From Bolinopsis microptera (lineage: Eukaryota; Ctenophora; Tentaculata; Lobata; Bolinopsidae): a stretch of 64,000 nucleotides of DNA. How positions within the stretch are numbered: position 1 is the first letter of the stretch; the number at the start of each line of letters is the position of its first letter. The stretch is from positions 12,066,902 through 12,130,901 of the forward strand of contig NC_087076.1 of NCBI RefSeq assembly GCF_026151205.1. Direction: 5' to 3'. A program made the translations under genes and the position numbers. Under the pieces are notes generated by a model. That model saw only the letters and a list, made by a program, of their open reading frames with translations, had not been told where the DNA came from and did not search any database. Shown piece after piece: positions 53,301 through 59,300 of the stretch.

Positions 53301-56300
53301 ATATTAGCCGCTTTATACTTGTAAATACAGAATGCCCATACTTCTGAAATGTATAGTTTCTCATATTAGCCGCTTTATACTTGTAAATACAGAATGCCCA
53401 TACTTCTGAAATGTATAGTTTCTCATATTAGCCGCTTTATACTTGTAAATACAGAATGCCCATACTTCTGAAATGTATAGTTTCTCATATTAGCCGCTTT
53501 ATACTTGTAAATTAAATACAGAATGCCCATACTTCTGTAATGTATAGTTTCTCATATTAGCCGCTTTATACTTGTAAATACAGAATGCCCATACTTCTGA
53601 AATGTATAGTTTCTCATATTAGCCGCTTTATACTTGTAAATACAGAATGCCCATACTTCTGTAATGTATAGTTTCTCATATTAGCCGCTTTATACTTGTA
53701 AATACAGAATGCCCGTACTTCTGTAATGTATAGTTTCTCATATTAGCCGCTTTATACTTGTAAATACAGAATGCCCGTACTTCTGTAATGTATAGTTTCT
53801 CATATTAGCCGCTTTATACTTATAAATACAGAATGGCCGTACTTCTGTAATGTATAGTTTCTCATATTAGCCGCTTTATACTTGTAAATACAGAATGCCC
53901 ATACTTCTGTAATGTATAGTTTCTCATATTAGCCGCTTTATACTTGTAAATACAGAATGCCCGTACTTCTGTAATGTATAGTTTCTCATATTAGCCGCTT
54001 TATACTTGTAAATACAGAATGCCCGTACTTCTGTAATGTATAGTTTCTCATATTAGCCGCTTTATACTTGTAAATACAGAATGCCCGTACTTCTGTAATG
54101 TATAGTTCCTCATATTAGCCGCTTTATACTTATAAATACAGAATGTCCATACTTCTGAAATGTATAGTTTCTCATATTAGCCGCTTTACAAATTATCGAA
54201 TTTTGACTCCCCATGTAAGCTGCCGTCAAGAAATCGTATTTCAGAAAGTTTTCATGGTTTCAGGAATTCGCATCCCAGTAATTGCCTACATTTTTGAGGT
54301 TGGATAACAGTTTAACAGCTACAAGTAGCACACGATACGTGTCGTACTGACGTACTTTCCACTAGTTCAAAACTCAAAATTTTAGATAGTAATGTCAACG
54401 AGTGAGTTTCAAACATGCAAAGAGGTCATTTTTCTCAAATTGATATCCTAATTTGTAAACCATTTACGTCACAGTTTTGTTTAAAAGTTTAAATGTCCAG
54501 TAACCATTAAAAAGGCCACCATCTAAACTTAATCAACCTATCATGCACTTATAGAAGTAGTGTTAGCTGCAACTCGTTTGTCGAGTAAAGATACTCGCTC
54601 ACTTTGGGTACTTTAAAAACTTTTCAGGCACTAATTTCAAGACGTCAGACAGGCCTGTTAAAAGTCCGGGCGTTAATTTTACTATGTTGGTTACCATGGT
54701 TACTTACCAACTTCTCTTAGTTACTCTCTTAGTTACTCAATAAGTTACTGAGTATAAGTTACTGAGTTTACTCCGTTAGTTACTCTATTAGTACTCCTTT
54801 ACAGCGGCAAATAGTTTAAGAGACTAACAATTTGAATCTAATGGTTAATCGAGTTTACTAATATCTCAAAATTTTGGAAATGCTCGATTTTTGGTCAAAA
54901 TTCGATTTGTGCTAAGGTATTATAATTGGGGGGTAAGTGTCACGGCGCCCTATAACTCGGTTAACCGTGTCACAATATGATCATTTAAACGAAATGTTTC
55001 CCTCAGTGACGCTACAGCTATTGGAGGAGACTCCCAGAACGACGGAAGCGATTATATCAAACTGCAGGGAACTCTCTGGTTCAGACACGGAGAGGCTGCC
55101 AAAACAATCGACCTTGTTATCAACCCTAACGCACACGTGAGAACATGATGATTTAATCGACTACTTGTCACAGTTCATGCAGGGTGTATTAATAGACACT
55201 GTTAATAGATATGTTAATAGATACTGTTAATAGACAGAGGTCTCTTAAACTTTCCGAAACAATAGTTTCTAGTAGTTTATATAGTTTATATAATAAGGTG
55301 AGTAAAGCACGTACGTATCTGTTAACTTGTTAAGAAGCCCCAATGTGTCCCATGAACTACCAAGTGAAAGGTAGAATGTTACTAGTGGACACCAGGATAC
55401 CTGTTCGGACATGTGTTGGGCAGGACTGGATTCCAGCCCTCTGATTGGTTGCTAGGCAGCACCAGATTCTAGTGTTCTGATTGGTAACAGATCACAAGCT
55501 GAATTGTTAACTCTCCTGCAGGGTCTTGTTCAACAAGACCCTGCAGGAGAATGAAACTTACTCACACTAGCTTACTCACACTAGCCCCTCCAGGATCACA
55601 TTAAGTTATGATACTGACTCACACTAGCCCCTCCAGGATCACACTAAGTTATGATACTGACTCACACTAGCCCCTCCAGGATCACATTAAGTTATGATAC
55701 TGACTCACACTAGCCCCTCCAGGATCACACTAAGTTATGATACTGACTTACACTAGCCCCTCCAGGATCACATTAAGTTATGATACTGACTCACACTAGC
55801 CCCTCCAGGATCATAGCACCCTGATTGTTGCCCTACAGCGCCCTCTACTCGGCGCTACTCTGGGAGAAGAATGTGCCATGGTCATCACCATCTGTAAAAC
55901 TGAAGGTTCGTTATTTTAAACCGTTTAACACCATCCATAAAACTGACGGTGGTTTTTAACGTTTTCTTAAGCTGAATGTAGATCTTACCTCGCACAGTTA
56001 GTTAATATGTTCCGTGTCCTTTGTAGTTGAGTAGTTGTATAGTGTATGTACTGGTGATCTAATAGATGCACACTCACCAGACTCTATAGATAGATATTTG
56101 ATACCAGTTGACTTTGATATTGGCACAAACGAGTGATGATTCATCGCGGCATTTTAAACATTGTTTAAATGTTGCTGACTAAGGGTAATAATATCACGAT
56201 GACAACTCTTTTGATGTCGTGATCACACAGAATGGCCATTTTCGCTCCATATTTGGTGTAGTTATTTTAATCCAACAAGTGGGTGACAAGTTTTAGACGC

Positions 56301-59300
56301 CAATCCAATTATTTCCACTCTTGGAAAGTGAGAAAGTGTGTTACTGAAAGTGTTACTGAAAGTGTTACTGAAAGTGTGTTACTGATCCCGCCGATTGTGC
56401 AGGTTGTCGGGAGAGCAGAGACGAGGCTCTGTTGGCTGAGATCGCTGGTAATTACGATGACGAGGACAAGCCGCTCAAAGAGGCTTATCTTGAACAATTC
56501 ACGAGGTAACGTAATTTATAATTATCATTTGTTTTTGAAGCACGTATACAATAATGTTAGACTAACTATGTCACAGCCATCCTATAACTTGGGTTTTTGT
56601 AATTAGGTTGAAAATGTGATGGATTAAGGCCTGTGTTTCTCACACCGTGCAGATACTCTACAGATTTTGGGCATATATTACTGTACTAGATAGATGGTTA
56701 ATAATTAATATTGAGTCATCACTCGGAGATCAGTGGCCTTTCTGACCGCCACTTCTTGATGAAAACAACCAATGGTAATCAACTCAGTACATTTAACCAT
56801 GCAAATATTTAAGTGTAAATATGCTAAAATATAATGAAGCAGACGATATAGGTAGACTGGGGGGGGGTGTAACCCAAAAAAACCCAACTCCTACCCAAGA
56901 AAAGGTAATACTGGGATTGGGTTTTTTTGGGTTTTTTAAACAAAATTTAAACAAAATTCTAGCCATTTCATTAATTGTATTGAATGTGAATTATTTCCCA
57001 CTGAGTCTTACCTACGTGTTGTTCTCATGTCTTAACTTAATAGATAGTTTACATAGTATATAAGTGTGTTTATATTGATAGTATGTTATCACGATAGCAA
57101 ACAGGATGTCTCGTTCATCGAGATATAATCCATATGAATGCACAAAGTGGAAATGTGCCAAATGCGGCAAATGTGTTCTCCTGTCATGGAAGGAGGCTAT
57201 GACGAAGGTCAAGGCAAGTCAAAGCACATGACTTAAATTACTTGACTTAAGGCGGCTTCAGAGTCCGACTCTCGATGATGTGTCTCCAAAGCTTTCTGTC
57301 CGCCATAAGCTCCTGAATCTCCCCAGTGTTCTTGAGTCCAGTGTCACTTATTAGGTTATCGACGAAGGTGAGCGGTGGTCTATCCCTCCCTAGGTTCCCA
57401 AAGGAGAAGTTGGTGTGCTGCCAGGTCATCATGTCGCTGGTTGTGCCCAGCCAACCTCATTCTTCTGGCCTGTATCTTCGAAATAACTCTTGGGAGTGAT
57501 CCAAAGACCTCCTTGTTGGTGCGATGTCCCCTCCAGTCCACGTTTAGGGCCATCCGAAGCATTCTACTGTAACATCCGTCTATTCTTTTCTTCAAAGATT
57601 CTGTTATTGTCCACGTTTTCGTTCCATACAGGAAGATTGATTCAACCGTAGCTTGAACAGACGGATCTTTAAATCTCGGCACAAATTGGACCTCCATATA
57701 GCCTACATTTTGTGGTAGGCAGCCCATGCCTTGGCCTTGCGTAACCTAAAGTCGTGCTCCGTTGTACTAAAATCCTCAACTTCTTCTAAGGCATGTCCGT
57801 CCTTAGAAATTATTGTGTGTGGCTCCTCTCCTACTAAATTAACTGTAAGATCCTTGGTTTTAGACAAAAGAGATTTCCTGCCTCCTCATCAGATGAGGCT
57901 TCTGTAGGACTGTAGCATGTGATGACAGTGAGCCTGGGCTTTCCATTAAGAGACATGGTGAGGATCCTTGCGCTGTAAGATTTTATAACTTTATAAGACT
58001 TATAGCCTCATATGCTGTCCTCGTCAAGATGATTCCTACTCTCCCATTAGAAGCGCCAGCTGCGTTTCTCCACGCAGATGAGATCACTGGATGAATCCCT
58101 TTGTTCATCTTTTCTATTCTGGTATTCTCAGCAATCAGCATGCACTAGTGCACTACCCGATGTTCGATTCTTGCAGGGCAAGGATGTGCAGCTTGCTTCG
58201 AGAAAATAGTTCTTCAAGTTCGATGCGTTCTCTGGCTGTTCTTATGTTAAACGTGCCAACCTGAGCAGCCCTTTTACATGATACAATGCAATTGATGTTC
58301 ATATTTTTTTGATGTTTTCTTGTTTGACTTTCTGTAGAAATAGGTTGTCGTGTTGTGGAGACCGAGTCATCAGCTTCTGAAATAGCAGCGTAATTACCCC
58401 GGCAGCCACTTCCACTAGAAAAATAAGGGGCTTTAACCCTTCAGCTGTTGATAAACTTCATCTTCACTTTTCAGTTGGCTCACAATCCTGTGCAGTCCCC
58501 TGCACATTGGCAGTGGATTGTGTTCTTAACTCTTGCGCCACTAAAAGGTTAAGGGCATCCGCTTGAACAATAGCCATATTTAACTCTCACCATAATATCT
58601 TGGGTATCTTGAGCATGTAATTGCACGAATATATGCTATACAAGACAAATGTGACACTTCCTTTTTCTACCCAACAGCATCAGTTGTAATCCTTACCCAA
58701 TCGTCACCTGCTCCAGTGTGGGACTTTCCGATTTTATCCCAAAGCATAAGGAGGTTAGAGTGAGAACAGAGCTACACTTTAGCGGGGACTAACCCTTCCC
58801 CTGACTACCTCGTTACCCGGTACCCCGGGCATAGGGAGCCGTATCCTGACTACCAGAGTGTGGTCCAGTCTAGCTGGGTCATAGTAGACTAGGTTGAACA
58901 GGGTAACAGCCAACACCTCTTTAGCTACTGTGCAATCAACAGTAAAGATTTACGAGTCTCAAAGCCTCTTGTAGACCAAGAGTTAAGGAGTCAATAGATC
59001 AAATTATTGAACTTCCAGGGCTCAATGTCTCCCGTCGACCGTCCTGCCTTTAGCCTGGACCCCCTGTCCAGTATCCAGTCTTCACCACGCGGAGGTAGTG
59101 GCTTTCATCATGCTGTCCGATGAGTGTCTGGAAGAGGGCACCAGCAGGATACCCCTTTTCAAAGTTCGGGAGCCTCACATCAGACCAGGGCTTCCACCCA
59201 GCTTCTATCCAGCGGTGACGCCTTGGGCCACCTAAGCTTCACACAACCATTGAAAGACCACCTGCCTACGTCTGTAAAAATGTTGATGATGCGATTATTA

